Assembly: GCA_034522055.1 (NCBI GenBank)
Contig: JAXHLS010000002.1
Location: forward strand, 1,426,001 to 1,490,000
DNA length: 64,000 nt
Direction: 5' to 3'
Origin: Gammaproteobacteria bacterium
GTDB lineage: Bacteria > Pseudomonadota > Gammaproteobacteria > JAABTG01
This document shows positions 33,397-42,539 of the stretch, in pieces. The first letter of the stretch is position 1. Each line of letters starts with the position of its first letter. Under the pieces are notes generated by a model. That model was not told the DNA's origin. It made no database searches and saw only the letters and a program-made list of their open reading frames with translations. The position numbers and the translations under genes are program-made.

Positions 33397-35286
33397 GCGC
33401 CCTCTCTCCGGCAGAGATCATTCATATGGTGAACCGGGTGGGGCGGCGCGGCCCGCGGCCGCGGGTCGTCGCCCTGCGCTGCGATTCGCCGAGGACGGGA
33501 CCGGAGGAGTTGTCCACTTCCCTCGGGCCCGCCCGGGTCCGGGTGTGCCCCAGCAACCTTGCCCTGCGGGAAGCGCTATCCGACGCCGAGGGCCATTACC
33601 TGGGCACCTCGGAGGAAACCGGCTGCACGGTGGTGCTGACCCCCCTGCACAATGGCAGCGTCCCCATGGACATCCGGGCCCGCCTCGCCCGCTACACGGT
33701 GCACGAGCTGGATGCCTGGCAGAGCGTCATGAACATCATGGGGGCGCGGGAGCTGGATCCGCGCATCCGCGGCGAGCGCTGGATGGCCGACGCCCTGCTC
33801 CAGGCCCTGCCGCCCGACGGCGGCACGCCCCTGGTGACCGGTTACCTGGATGCCGACACCGCCTGGAACCGGGTGTTGCAGGGCCTGCTGGGCCTGGCCG
33901 GACCACGTCCCGATGCCCGGGACCTGGTGCGCTGGTCGACCCGGTCCGGCGCCCTCAAGGCGTGGGCCGAGTTGCCCGAGGCCATCCAGGCCGGCATCTC
34001 CAGGCACCTCAAGAGCGGCCTCGGATCCCTGGGTGACGGACTCCTCGGCGCCCTGGGCGCAGGGTGGGGCGAGCACCTGCTGGCCATCGGCCTCGCATGC
34101 GAGGTGGTTTTCCCCGAGGGCCGCCAACGCCGCGCCCTGCACCATCAGGCCGCGGCGCGCCTTGAGCCGTTGCTGGGCGCGCTTCCCCTCGGCCCCAAGG
34201 CAGGACAAACGTGGGCCGAGGCGGCCCGGGGGGTGGTTTCCGGGCTGGAGCAGGACGAGCGGCAACGGGCCACCTATGCCGCCGAGCAATTGCTGCGCGA
34301 GCTGCATGCCGAGGAGCTGGCGGCAGACAGCCTGGTCCTGCCCGCGGGTTGCGGTGCGCACCGCCATCTCCACCCCTCAGCAGCGAGTGGTGGGCATGGT
34401 CATCAACGCCATCGACGACCACCTTGCCAAGTCGGACCAGCTCCAGCTCAGCTGGAAGCTCGGCACCGTACGGTACCTGCAGAGCCTGCTGGCCGAGGCC
34501 GAATCCGCCCGCCGCCTGGTCATCCTGACGGCCGACCATGGCCATGTCCTGGAGAACAGTACGACAGTCCTTCCCGGCGGTGAAGGGGAACGCTGGCGCT
34601 ATGGTGACGGCGAAGAGACCCCGGCCGCAGATGAACGACTCTTTCATGGGCCCCGGGAGCGGGCACTGCATGGCCGGCGCGCGGTCGTCCTACCCGCGGT
34701 GGAGCGGGCCCGCTATGCCACCGCCGGCCATAGACGCCACGGCTACCACGGTGGCGCGACACCCCAGGAGGTGCTGGCCCCCTTCCAGGTCTGGCTGCCC
34801 CTGGGAGAAGATGCGCCGGAGGGCTGGCATATCACTCCCCAGCACCGCCCCCATTGGTGGGAGCCGCGACAGGAGGCGCCCGCGCCCCCACCGAAGCGAG
34901 TTAGCCGCAAGCAGGCGGCCGACAAGCAGCGCTCGCTGTTCCAGGTAGACGCATCACCCGGGGTGAATGATGGCGCGAGCTGGATCGATGGACTGTTGGC
35001 CAGCCCCAACCTGGCGCGCCAGCGCCAGCGGCTCGGCCGCCGGGACCCGGGGCTCGAGCGGCTGCGGGTGTTGCTGGAAACCCTCGACGCCCAGCAAGGT
35101 GGTCCCGTACCCGACCTGCGCCTGGCCGAGGTCTTCGGCCTGCCGCCTTTCCGTCTCGCCGGCCTCATCGCCAACCTGCAGTCGGTGCTGAATCTCGACG
35201 GCTACCCGGTCCTCTCCCATGACCCTGGTGCCGAAGAGGTTCGCCTCGATGTGGCCCTCGCCACGAAACAGTTCGAGGTGAACTAA
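33393..35286 (+). pseudogene. pglZ: PglZ of a type 2 BREX system, internally deleted
   Basis: Frame one (33393 to about 34350) is the BREX-2 type N terminus (ALRCDSPRTGPEELSTSLG ... CTVVLTPLHNG ... ACEVVFPEGRQRRAL). It then jumps at about 34350 to another frame with VRTAISTPQQRVVGMVINAI, followed by the PglZ metal-site segment VILTADHGHVLENSTTVL and the family's C terminus to 35286. From memory full-length BREX-2 PglZ proteins have some 900 or more residues; here the two parts total about 630, and the nucleophile-containing first half of the alkaline-phosphatase-like domain is missing. Probably inactive. Confidence 0.78.
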
Positions 35287-35290
35287 GGAC

Positions 35291-36598
35291 ATGGCAGTGA
35301 GTCCCCAACGCCGCCAGGAGATCATCGCCGCGCTGCGTCGCGGCACGGTGCCGGCACGCGCTCTGGATGCATTCGCCGTCGGCCTGGAGTGGCTTACCCC
35401 CACCCTCCTCGATGAGCTGGACCAAGTGGCATCCGGCCAGGCCGCATTCAAGGCCGTAAGGGGTGACTATGGATGCGGCAAGACCTTCCTGGCCCGCTGG
35501 TTCCAGGATCAGGCCCGCCAGCGGGGCTTCGTCACCGCCGAGGTACAGATCTCCGAAACCGAGACCCCGCTACACCGTCTCGAGACCGTCTACCGTCGCC
35601 TGATGGAGCACCTCGCTACCGCGGACCAACCCCAAGGGGCACTGCGCCAGGTCATCGACGGCTGGTTCTTCACCCTGGAAGAGGATGTGCTGGCCAGCAA
35701 CCCCGAGCTGGACGAGCAAACACTTCTACGGCGGACCGAGGCCCTGATGGAGTCCCGGCTGGCTACCGTGGCCAAGGTGGCACCCGCTTTCACCGCTTCC
35801 CTGCGGGCCTATCGCCGCGCACTGCTTGCCGGTGACCGCGCCATGGCTGAGGGGCTGGTGGCCTGGCTGGCCGGGCAACCCAACGTGTCGGCGTCAGTGA
35901 AGCGCGGGGCGGGCCTCAAGGGAGACGTGGACCACTTCGGGGCACTGGGACTGCTACAGGGGTTCCTGGCGCTGATACGGGATGCCGGGCACCCGGGCCT
36001 GGTGATGGTGCTGGACGAAGTGGAGACCCTGCAGCGCATGCGCAGCGATGCCCGTGACAAGAGCCTGAACGCCCTGCGCCAGCTCATGGACGAGATCGAC
36101 CGGGGACGTTTTCCAGGCTTGTATCTCTTCATCACCGGCACACCCGCCTTCTTCGAAGGCCCCTACGGGGTTCAACGTCTTGCGCCCCTCGCCCAGCGCC
36201 TGCAGGTGGATTTCTCGGCGGACACCCGCTTCGATAACCCCCGGGCGGTGCAAGTGCGCCTGCAACCCTTCGATCTGCCGCGCCTGGAGGCGGTGGGTGC
36301 CCGGGTTCGGGGCTTGTTCGCCCTGGGCTCGGAGGCCGAAGCACGCATTCACCAGCATGTAGATGACGCCTACCTGGCGGATCTGGCCACGGCCGTAGCG
36401 GGCCGCCTCGGGGGCAAGGCCGGCCTCGCGCCGCGCATCTTTTTGCGCAAGCTGGTGGCCGACGTCCTGGACCGTGTGGAGCAGTACCCGGACTTCGACC
36501 CCCGGGAACACTACGCGCCGACGGTTGCCGCCCGGGACCTCACGGACAGCGAACGGCAAGCCCTGACCGACGTGGACGACGTGCGGCTGGATCTGTGA
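35291..36598 (+). CDS. brxD: BrxD, ATP-binding protein of type 2/3-related BREX (DUF2791)
   Basis: 435 residues: RREIIAAL-like lead, then PTLLDELDQVASGQAAFKAV and Walker A GDYGCGKTFLARWFQDQAR, then LVMVLDEVETLQRMR as Walker B and a sensor region (GLYLFITGTPAFFEG). This is the DUF2791 P-loop family found in type 2 BREX loci between pglZ and brxHI. The gene is intact and starts four bases after pglZ. Its stop overlaps the GTG of brxHI. Why it stays intact beside two broken genes is unclear. Confidence 0.88.
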   Translation: MAVSPQRRQEIIAALRRGTVPARALDAFAVGLEWLTPTLLDELDQVASGQAAFKAVRGDYGCGKTFLARWFQDQARQRGFVTAEVQISETETPLHRLETVYRRLMEHLATADQPQGALRQVIDGWFFTLEEDVLASNPELDEQTLLRRTEALMESRLATVAKVAPAFTASLRAYRRALLAGDRAMAEGLVAWLAGQPNVSASVKRGAGLKGDVDHFGALGLLQGFLALIRDAGHPGLVMVLDEVETLQRMRSDARDKSLNALRQLMDEIDRGRFPGLYLFITGTPAFFEGPYGVQRLAPLAQRLQVDFSADTRFDNPRAVQVRLQPFDLPRLEAVGARVRGLFALGSEAEARIHQHVDDAYLADLATAVAGRLGGKAGLAPRIFLRKLVADVLDRVEQYPDFDPREHYAPTVAARDLTDSERQALTDVDDVRLDL

Positions 36599-38700
36599 AC
36601 GACGGATTCCAGCGGCTGCACTCCGCGGTGCAGTACCATGTCGCCAACACCCTGGGCTGGCCGGGGCTCCGCCCCCTGCAAGAGCTGGCGTCCGGACCAT
36701 TGACCGAAGGGCGTTCGGCGCTGCTTATCGCGCCTACTGCCGGCGGCAAGACCGAGGCGGCGCTCCTGCCCATTCTTTCCCGCATGCTAAGCGAGGACTG
36801 GCGCGGACTGTCCGTTCTCTACATCTCCCCCCTGCGCGCCCTGGCCAACAATCTGGAGCCTCGATTGAACCAGTTGGCCGGGATGCTCGGCCGGCGGGTG
36901 GCCCTGTGGCATGGAGATATCGGCCAGGGCCAGCGGCGGGCCGTGACACGGGAGCAGACGGATCTGCTGCTGGTCACGCCGGAAGCAGTGGAGGGGATCC
37001 TGTGCGGCTCCCGGACGGACCACCGTGCCCTCTTCGAGAACCTGCGGGTGGTCGTCGTAGATGAACTACACGCCTTCGCAGGCGATGACCGCGGCTGGCA
37101 GCTCCTGGCCCTACTGGACCGCCTCCAGCACCTGACGACGGGCGCATTGCAACGGGTGGGCCTCAGCGCCACCGTCGGCAATCCTGAAGCGTTACTGCAA
37201 TGGTTCACGGCGGGCAATGATCCCGGCGTCGTCATCCAACCACCAACGGAAACCTCGAGCCCGCCGGAAATCAAGGTGGACTACGTCGAGAATCTGGAGA
37301 ATGCCGCCCAGGTCATCGCATCACTACACTCGGGCGAGAAACGCCTGGTGTTCTGCGATAGCCGGGCACGGGTGGAAGAGCTGGCTTACCTGCTCCGGGA
37401 ACGCCAGATCGAGGCCCACGCTTCCCATAGCAGCCTGAGCGCGGAGGCCCGCCAGCTCGCCGAGCGAGCCTTCGCCGAATCCAGTAATTGCGTCATTGTC
37501 GCCACCAGCACCCTGGAGCTGGGTATAGACGTGGGTGACCTGGACCGCGTCATCCAGGTCGATGCACCGAGTACCGTGGCCGCTTTTCTTCAACGCCTAG
37601 GGCGTACCGGCCGGCGTGCAGGCACTTCCCGCAACTGCCTGTTCCTCGCCACGGACGCCGATGCCCTCATCCGCACCCTTGCACTTCTTCACCTGTGGCG
37701 GCAGGGATGGGTGGAGCCGCTACACCCGCCCCCATTGCCGATCCACGTCTTGGCCCAGCAGATATTCGCCCTCGTTCATCAGGAAAGTAACTTACGAGAA
37801 GCGGATCTGAGTGAGTGGCTTCGAGGCTTCCTGGATGCCTCACGGTTGCGGGGAAGCCGTGCCGAAGAGCTGCTTGCTTGGCTGCAGGAGGAGGGTTGGC
37901 TGCGCCACCTTGATGGGCGGTTGTGGCTGGGCGACAAGGCGGAGGCCCGTTTTAGGGGCAAGCGTTTCACCGACCTGCTATCGGTATTCAGTGCGCCGGA
38001 GTTGTTCACTGTGCTGCACGGCCGCCGGGAGATCGGCCAGGTCCATGGCTCGAGTCTGGCGGGCAAGGACGAGGCCCCGCCCGTTCTGACCCTGGGAGCG
38101 CGGAGTTGGCGGGTGACTCGATCCGACCACAACCGGCGGGTGGTATTCGTGGAATCCACAGATGCCACCGGTAAATCCCGCTGGCTTGGCAGCTCGCGGC
38201 ACCTGCGCAATGAACACTGCACCGCCGCGCGTGAAGTCCTGGCCGGAGAAATTCCATCGCACCTGCTCTCCCGCCGGGCGACGACCCTGTTTGCAGAACT
38301 CCGCGACGACTTCGCATGGCTCGAGCCGGATGGCGACGTGCCCCTGGAAGTCTTGCCCAACGGCCGTCTGCGGCTCTGGACGTTCATGGGCGGACTGGCC
38401 AACGCCTTGCTCCGACAGGCCATCGCTACGTTGACGGACTGCACCGCCGGCCAGCCACAACAGTTCTATGTAGATTTGGCCTGTCCTGGTAACCCCGAGG
38501 AGGTTCGCTCTCGCTTATGGGCGATGGCTGACCCGGCACGCCCCGATATAGGCGAGGATGAACGCCTGCCTCCGCTCAAGTTCAGCGAGACGCTGCCTGC
38601 CGCTACGTTATCCGAGGTTCAAGGTGCCCGATACACGGACAGCAGCGCTCTTGAGCGACTGCGACACGCGGGTATCCGCCTGGTGATGAACACGCTATGA
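36595..38700 (+). CDS. brxHI: BrxHI, DEAD/DEAH-box helicase of type 2 BREX
   Basis: 701 residues of a superfamily 2 (Lhr-like) helicase: motif I APTAGGKTEAALLPI, Ia YISPLRALANNL, II VVVDELHAF, III GLSATVGNPEAL, IV-VI with TSTLELGIDVGDLDRVIQVD and AAFLQRLGRTGRRAG. The C-terminal half has a winged-helix-like region and a unique tail. The start is GTG overlapping the brxD stop (GTGA). Intact and of the usual length. It closes the operon; pglX (methyltransferase) and pglW (kinase) are not found on either side. Confidence 0.9.
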   Translation: MNDGFQRLHSAVQYHVANTLGWPGLRPLQELASGPLTEGRSALLIAPTAGGKTEAALLPILSRMLSEDWRGLSVLYISPLRALANNLEPRLNQLAGMLGRRVALWHGDIGQGQRRAVTREQTDLLLVTPEAVEGILCGSRTDHRALFENLRVVVVDELHAFAGDDRGWQLLALLDRLQHLTTGALQRVGLSATVGNPEALLQWFTAGNDPGVVIQPPTETSSPPEIKVDYVENLENAAQVIASLHSGEKRLVFCDSRARVEELAYLLRERQIEAHASHSSLSAEARQLAERAFAESSNCVIVATSTLELGIDVGDLDRVIQVDAPSTVAAFLQRLGRTGRRAGTSRNCLFLATDADALIRTLALLHLWRQGWVEPLHPPPLPIHVLAQQIFALVHQESNLREADLSEWLRGFLDASRLRGSRAEELLAWLQEEGWLRHLDGRLWLGDKAEARFRGKRFTDLLSVFSAPELFTVLHGRREIGQVHGSSLAGKDEAPPVLTLGARSWRVTRSDHNRRVVFVESTDATGKSRWLGSSRHLRNEHCTAAREVLAGEIPSHLLSRRATTLFAELRDDFAWLEPDGDVPLEVLPNGRLRLWTFMGGLANALLRQAIATLTDCTAGQPQQFYVDLACPGNPEEVRSRLWAMADPARPDIGEDERLPPLKFSETLPAATLSEVQGARYTDSSALERLRHAGIRLVMNTL

Positions 38701-38911
38701 ACCGCCCTCGCGTCCACAGCGGCGTTTTCTTCGAAGTAGAGGCTGGCGTAACGGTAGTGGGGCCGGACCCACGATGGACCAGCCGCTCTCGCCACCGGCA
38801 GTGTGGATCTCTTTGCGTACCATCTGGCCGGAGGCCGACGGGTACCACAGGCTGTCGTACTGCTGGGTAACGATGGTCTGCAGCGCCAGGTCATGCCCTT
38901 CGTCTTGGATC
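38701..38911 (-). pseudogene. Unidentified gene fragment
   Basis: The complement reads ALQTIVTQQYDSLWYPSASG QMVRKEIHTAGGESGWSIVG and, one base out of phase, HYRYASLYFEENAAVDARA. It looks like one protein fragment with a frameshift near 38760-38775. I do not recognise the family. It is wedged between brxHI and hipA. Confidence 0.35.
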
Positions 38912-40165
38912 TTACAGGGCCCGGGCAGCTTGCAGGTCGTCATGCTCGAAGGCGCTTGCCATACGGTTTATCCGGGCCTGATCCAGTCCGATACGGGCGG
39001 CCTCCTGCCGCCAGGTGGAAACAGCCTCGGCCACCTCTTTGGCGATAGCGGCGGCCCGCCCGGCGTCAAGCTCGAAATACCCTGCCACCTCCTGCGCAAG
39101 ATCAAGGGAGGCCGTCCCGTCCTCCAGATCGATGGCGGTGCTTAGCACGCGGGGCTTGATGTCCACGGGCACGGGATTGAGGTCGTAGGCCGGCGCGAGC
39201 CGCCAGCCGTCGGTGCCCTCGTAGAGAAAACCGTGATTGCGCAGGTGATCATCGGTATTGGAAATCAGGATATTGAAGACGATGCGCCGCCACAGCAGGT
39301 GCATATCTTTCTTTGGCGATGCGCCGTACTGGCGCAAGGCGTCCACGAACTCCAGGTAACTGTGAGTTTTATTATCGGAAGCGCCGAGCATGCTCATGGC
39401 CGACAGGAAGGGGATGCGCACATCCCCGGCACGGTCGAACCGGCGCAGCAACAGCACAGGCTTGCCTGCAATGGCTTCAAGCCGCCATTCCGGCACCGGC
39501 AGGGACGCCTTTTCCGCCAGGGCAAGCGCGACGGCTTCCCAGCGCACCGTGTCAATCTCGTCATCCCGCTGCGGAAACTTGGCAATGGCCAGCGCGCCGT
39601 CGCTGTCGCGCACGGACGCCTTGGGACGCGCGCCGCCCAGGGACGAGCCCGGCGCGAGGAGCAGGCGCAGATCCTCATCGCTGTCGGAATCGGCGGCGAC
39701 ATGGTCGGCGGCGGAAAGCAACCGCGGCAGCTCGACGAGCGGCGGAATAGGCGTGGCGTCGTCCGCCGCCAGGAACCGGCCACCAGGCTCCAACGCGAAC
39801 CGCAGCGCTCCCTGCCGGGCCTCGTCATTGACCGTCAGCAGATAATCGATTTCCCGCAGGGTGCGGGGCGTCTGCCCAACCTGGTCCGCGCGCCGCCGCT
39901 CGGCACGGCGCATGAGCACGCGGCCCCACCTGTCCGGAGCGGAATCACCGATGGCCCCGAAAAGTGGCTTGCCCGCCGGCGTGTGAAACGGGCCGGGACC
40001 AAGCTGGAGGGCAGGCTCCAGCGAGAACCTGGCCGGATGTGCCAGCCAGCCGTCATCATATTCAAAGGTCGCGCTCTCCCGTCCCCGGCGCTCGCGTGCC
40101 CAGAGGCGGCCGACAAGCGTTGGCGTTCCATCAAGGTCGAGGTAAACAAGCGCTTCCGTGTCCAT
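38912..40165 (-). CDS. hipA: HipA-family serine/threonine kinase toxin
   Basis: 417 residues from the ATG giving MDTEALVYLDLDGTPTLVG (an extra ATG lies one codon upstream). HipA toxins phosphorylate a translation factor (GltX in E. coli) and cause growth arrest. Family features: the Gly-rich SSLGGARPKASVRD, the ATP-binding AIAKFPQRDDEID with invariant Lys, LLLRRFDR, and the catalytic block FNILISNTDDHLRNHGFLY with the active-site Asp and Asn, then LAPAYDLNPVP (metal-binding DLN). The N-subdomain is present. It is coupled to hipB upstream. Confidence 0.92.
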   Translation of the reverse strand: MDTEALVYLDLDGTPTLVGRLWARERRGRESATFEYDDGWLAHPARFSLEPALQLGPGPFHTPAGKPLFGAIGDSAPDRWGRVLMRRAERRRADQVGQTPRTLREIDYLLTVNDEARQGALRFALEPGGRFLAADDATPIPPLVELPRLLSAADHVAADSDSDEDLRLLLAPGSSLGGARPKASVRDSDGALAIAKFPQRDDEIDTVRWEAVALALAEKASLPVPEWRLEAIAGKPVLLLRRFDRAGDVRIPFLSAMSMLGASDNKTHSYLEFVDALRQYGASPKKDMHLLWRRIVFNILISNTDDHLRNHGFLYEGTDGWRLAPAYDLNPVPVDIKPRVLSTAIDLEDGTASLDLAQEVAGYFELDAGRAAAIAKEVAEAVSTWRQEAARIGLDQARINRMASAFEHDDLQAARAL

Positions 40166-40521
40166 CACTCGGTTCCTTTCCGGTCCCGCGTCGGGCGCTT
40201 CTTGCCGGAACGGCGAATACGCTTGGGCAAGTCTTCATCTTCGAGCTCCAGCCCGACGGTGTCGTTGCGGATGTCCCCGAGTTCGCCGAGCTTTTCCGCA
40301 AGGCCGAGGACAAACAGCACCGTGGCGTAATTCCCGAGCGAGACTCCGGGCGCGCCCTTTTCTACCTTGTTCAGTGTCGTGCGGCTGATCGAGGCCCGCT
40401 CGGCCATCACCGCCGTGGGAATGCGCCGCCGCAGCCGGGCGTCACGAATGTCGCCTCCCAGTTTGCGCAGGACTCGCTGAACGGGGAGAGGCAGGGGCTT
40501 TGTCGTCCGGCGCTTTTCCAT
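40165..40521 (-). CDS. hipB: HipB-family XRE antitoxin and repressor
   Basis: 118 residues. An XRE helix-turn-helix occupies about residues 20-75 (VLRKLGGDIRDARLRRRIPT, MAERASISRTTLNKVEKG), followed by an acidic and then basic tail. The stop overlaps the hipA start region (ATGATG), giving the usual hipBA coupling. The upstream palindrome is listed separately as its probable operator. Confidence 0.9.
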   Translation of the reverse strand: MEKRRTTKPLPLPVQRVLRKLGGDIRDARLRRRIPTAVMAERASISRTTLNKVEKGAPGVSLGNYATVLFVLGLAEKLGELGDIRNDTVGLELEDEDLPKRIRRSGKKRPTRDRKGTE

Positions 40522-40542
40522 GGCTTGTGTCCATTTTTACAA

Positions 40543-40561
40543 ACGTTACAAATTATAACGT
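40543..40561 (-). promoter_or_regulatory. Probable hipBA operator and -10 region
   Basis: ACGTTA (40543-40548) and TAACGT (40556-40561) form an inverted repeat that encloses a TATAAT on the minus strand (complement of 40552-40557), 22 bases upstream of the hipB ATG. HipB binding here would block transcription. The -35 is weak. Confidence 0.5.
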
Positions 40562-40942
40562 ATACAACACTATACATTAGGGCAAGGAAAAACGAAACGC
40601 TCCAGCAATACCAAAGTCCACGATAATGAACTTAATCGTGCTTAATATGCATTTTAATGAACGCCACGAAATACTATCTTGGCAGCTACGTCGTCTGCAT
40701 CAAATCCAGGAGCACCGGAATCGGTACCGATAGCTACCAGCCGGCCTTTCGGCTCTCGGCACCCTTGGGCCCCGACGATAGGGTGGAGATGCAGGCAGCC
40801 CGTTACTAGGCCTCGCCCACCGGCTGGAAAGTCAGGGCGCCTGAGGAATCCGGCAGAAGAGGGGGAAAGTGGTGGCCAGGTAAACCCGAAGTAACCGACC
40901 AAAGCGCCATATTAGCGGTCATCAGGCCGGACGCAAAACGCC
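40562..40942. other. hipB-fic intergenic region
   Basis: No supported gene. The short open frames on both strands have no family resemblance. The left end belongs to the hipB promoter, the right end to the fic promoter. Confidence 0.4.
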
Positions 40943-40981
40943 TTGCTGCGCACATAACGCACTGTTATAAATGGCGTTATG
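40943..40981 (+). promoter_or_regulatory. fic promoter with overlapping operator; leaderless start
   Basis: TTGCTG (40943-40948), 17-bp spacer, TATAAA (40966-40971). Transcription would begin about 40978, at the fic ATG (40979), so the mRNA is probably leaderless. A perfect 8-bp inverted repeat, CATAACGC (40953-40960) and GCGTTATG (40974-40981), spans the -10 and the start codon and is a candidate autoregulatory site. Confidence 0.55.
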
Positions 40982-42223
40982 AGCGACTTGAAAACGGACA
41001 AAAAAGCGGACATTAAAGCGGCCGGAAAGGGGCTTCCCGACCGGGGCGAGCAGGTTTGTCTGATGGAGCCGATGAGGATACCGGACGCATCCCGCCACCG
41101 GGAGTACCTGACCGACCTCGTGTTGGAGCTTGCGGCCCGCTCCGCCGGATTTCGCCGGAGCCTGCCCGAGGGCTTCCTGACGGCCCTTGCCGACCTCGTG
41201 CGGGCCATGAACTGCTACTACAGCAACCTGATCGAGGGGCACGATACCCACCCGATCGATATCGAACGCGCCCTACAGGACGATTACAGCCAGAACGAGG
41301 AAAAGCGGGATCTCCAGATGGAGGCACGCGCGCATATCGAGGTGCAGCGCTGGATCGACGGAGGAGGACTGCGAGGAAAAGCGACGACCGCAGACGGGCT
41401 TTGCGAGATTCACCGCCGCTTCGGCGAGCTACTGCCCGGGGACCTTCTGGTTGTCGAAGACCCGGACACAGGCGAGACCCAGGCAATGACGCCTGGCGAG
41501 CTGCGCCTGCGCGACGTGAAGGTCGGCCGTCACGTATCTGTCAGCCCCGGCGCTCTCCCGCGCTTTCTGGAGCGCTTCGAGAGCGTTTACAGCGGACTCG
41601 GGAAATCGGAGGCCATCCTGGCCGCCGCCGCTGCCCACCACCGCCTGCTCTGGATACACCCGTTCCTGGACGGCAACGGCAGGGTCGCCCGGCTCATGTC
41701 CCACGCCACCCTGCTCGACGTACTCGATACCGGCGGTGTGTGGTCGGTCGCCCGCGGCCTCGCACGCAACGTGCGTGCTTACAAGGGCCACCTGATGGGA
41801 TGCGATTTGCCGCGCCGCAACGATCTGGACGGCCGCGGGCATCTCAGCGAGGAAGGGCTGGCATCGTTCACCGCTTTCTTTCTGGACACCTGCCTTGACC
41901 AGGTTATCTTCATGGAAGGACTCGTCCAGCCTGACCGTCTGCGCAATCGCATCCTGCTGTGGGCGGAGGAAGAGAGCCGGGGCGGCCGGCTGCCGGACAA
42001 GGCAGGCGCTCTCCTGGAGACGGTCCTTTACCGGGGCGAGGTCCCGCGCGGCGATACCGCCGGCATCGTTGGTACAGGCGACAGGCAGGCCCGCCGTATC
42101 GTGTCCGCACTACTGGAGGCGGACGTATTGACCTCCGCGAGCCCCCGGGCCCCCCTGCGCCTGGCGTTCCCGGCGAAACTCGCGTCTCGCTGGCTGCCAG
42201 GGCTGTTTCCTGAACAGACCTAG
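40979..42223 (+). CDS. Fic-domain protein (AMPylase-type), class II
   Basis: 414 residues. The catalytic Fic motif is HPFLDGNGRVARLM (about residue 223), with the His that activates the target hydroxyl and the Gly-Asn-Gly-Arg phosphate loop. An N-terminal helix carries the inhibitory (S/T)xxxE(G/N) motif as SNLIEG (about residue 82), which places the protein in the self-inhibited class. The C terminus resembles a winged helix (GDTAGIVGTGDRQARRIV SALLEADVLTS). Family members transfer AMP to protein Ser, Thr or Tyr residues. It stands alone, convergent with the hsdM stump. Confidence 0.92.
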   Translation: MSDLKTDKKADIKAAGKGLPDRGEQVCLMEPMRIPDASRHREYLTDLVLELAARSAGFRRSLPEGFLTALADLVRAMNCYYSNLIEGHDTHPIDIERALQDDYSQNEEKRDLQMEARAHIEVQRWIDGGGLRGKATTADGLCEIHRRFGELLPGDLLVVEDPDTGETQAMTPGELRLRDVKVGRHVSVSPGALPRFLERFESVYSGLGKSEAILAAAAAHHRLLWIHPFLDGNGRVARLMSHATLLDVLDTGGVWSVARGLARNVRAYKGHLMGCDLPRRNDLDGRGHLSEEGLASFTAFFLDTCLDQVIFMEGLVQPDRLRNRILLWAEEESRGGRLPDKAGALLETVLYRGEVPRGDTAGIVGTGDRQARRIVSALLEADVLTSASPRAPLRLAFPAKLASRWLPGLFPEQT

Positions 42224-42244
42224 AACGGCCATGACATATGGCCC

Positions 42245-42539
42245 GTGCTGTCAAGGGCCGCCAGAACTGAGCCGGTTCTGGCCAATCCTTGCCCAACGCA
42301 TCCAGGGCATGGCGGTAGTGGTCGAACAGCTCGTCGCCGTCCTTCTTGATGAGGCTGGACCAGCTGTACGGCTGCGGCACGATGCTGGCTTGATTGTAAG
42401 GCGCCTGGGTACGTTCGTCGGCCATCTTGAGAAACAGCACATAGGTGAGCTGCTCGACGTAGTCGCTGTAGCTCATGACGTCGTCGCGCAGGACGTTGCA
42501 GTAGTTCCAGAACTTGTTCGTAATTCCCGCAGGACTCAT
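42245..42539 (-). pseudogene. hsdM: HsdM (type I DNA methyltransferase) N-terminal stump
   Basis: From the ATG at 42539 the frame reads ITNKFWNYCNVLRDDVMSYS and DYVEQLTYVLFLKMADERTQ, the N-terminal helical domain of type I methyltransferases, and continues to about HALDALGKDWPEPAQF before turning into unrelated sequence close to the fic stop. The whole methyltransferase domain and the specificity subunit are missing. The start overlaps the upstream gene's stop (ATGA). Confidence 0.85.

Noticed and set aside
30310-38700. Complete, functional BREX locus
   Set aside because: pglX and pglW are absent and both pglY and pglZ have lost internal segments.
40654-40902. Short frames between hipB and fic
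   Set aside because: No family resemblance and poor codon quality on both strands.
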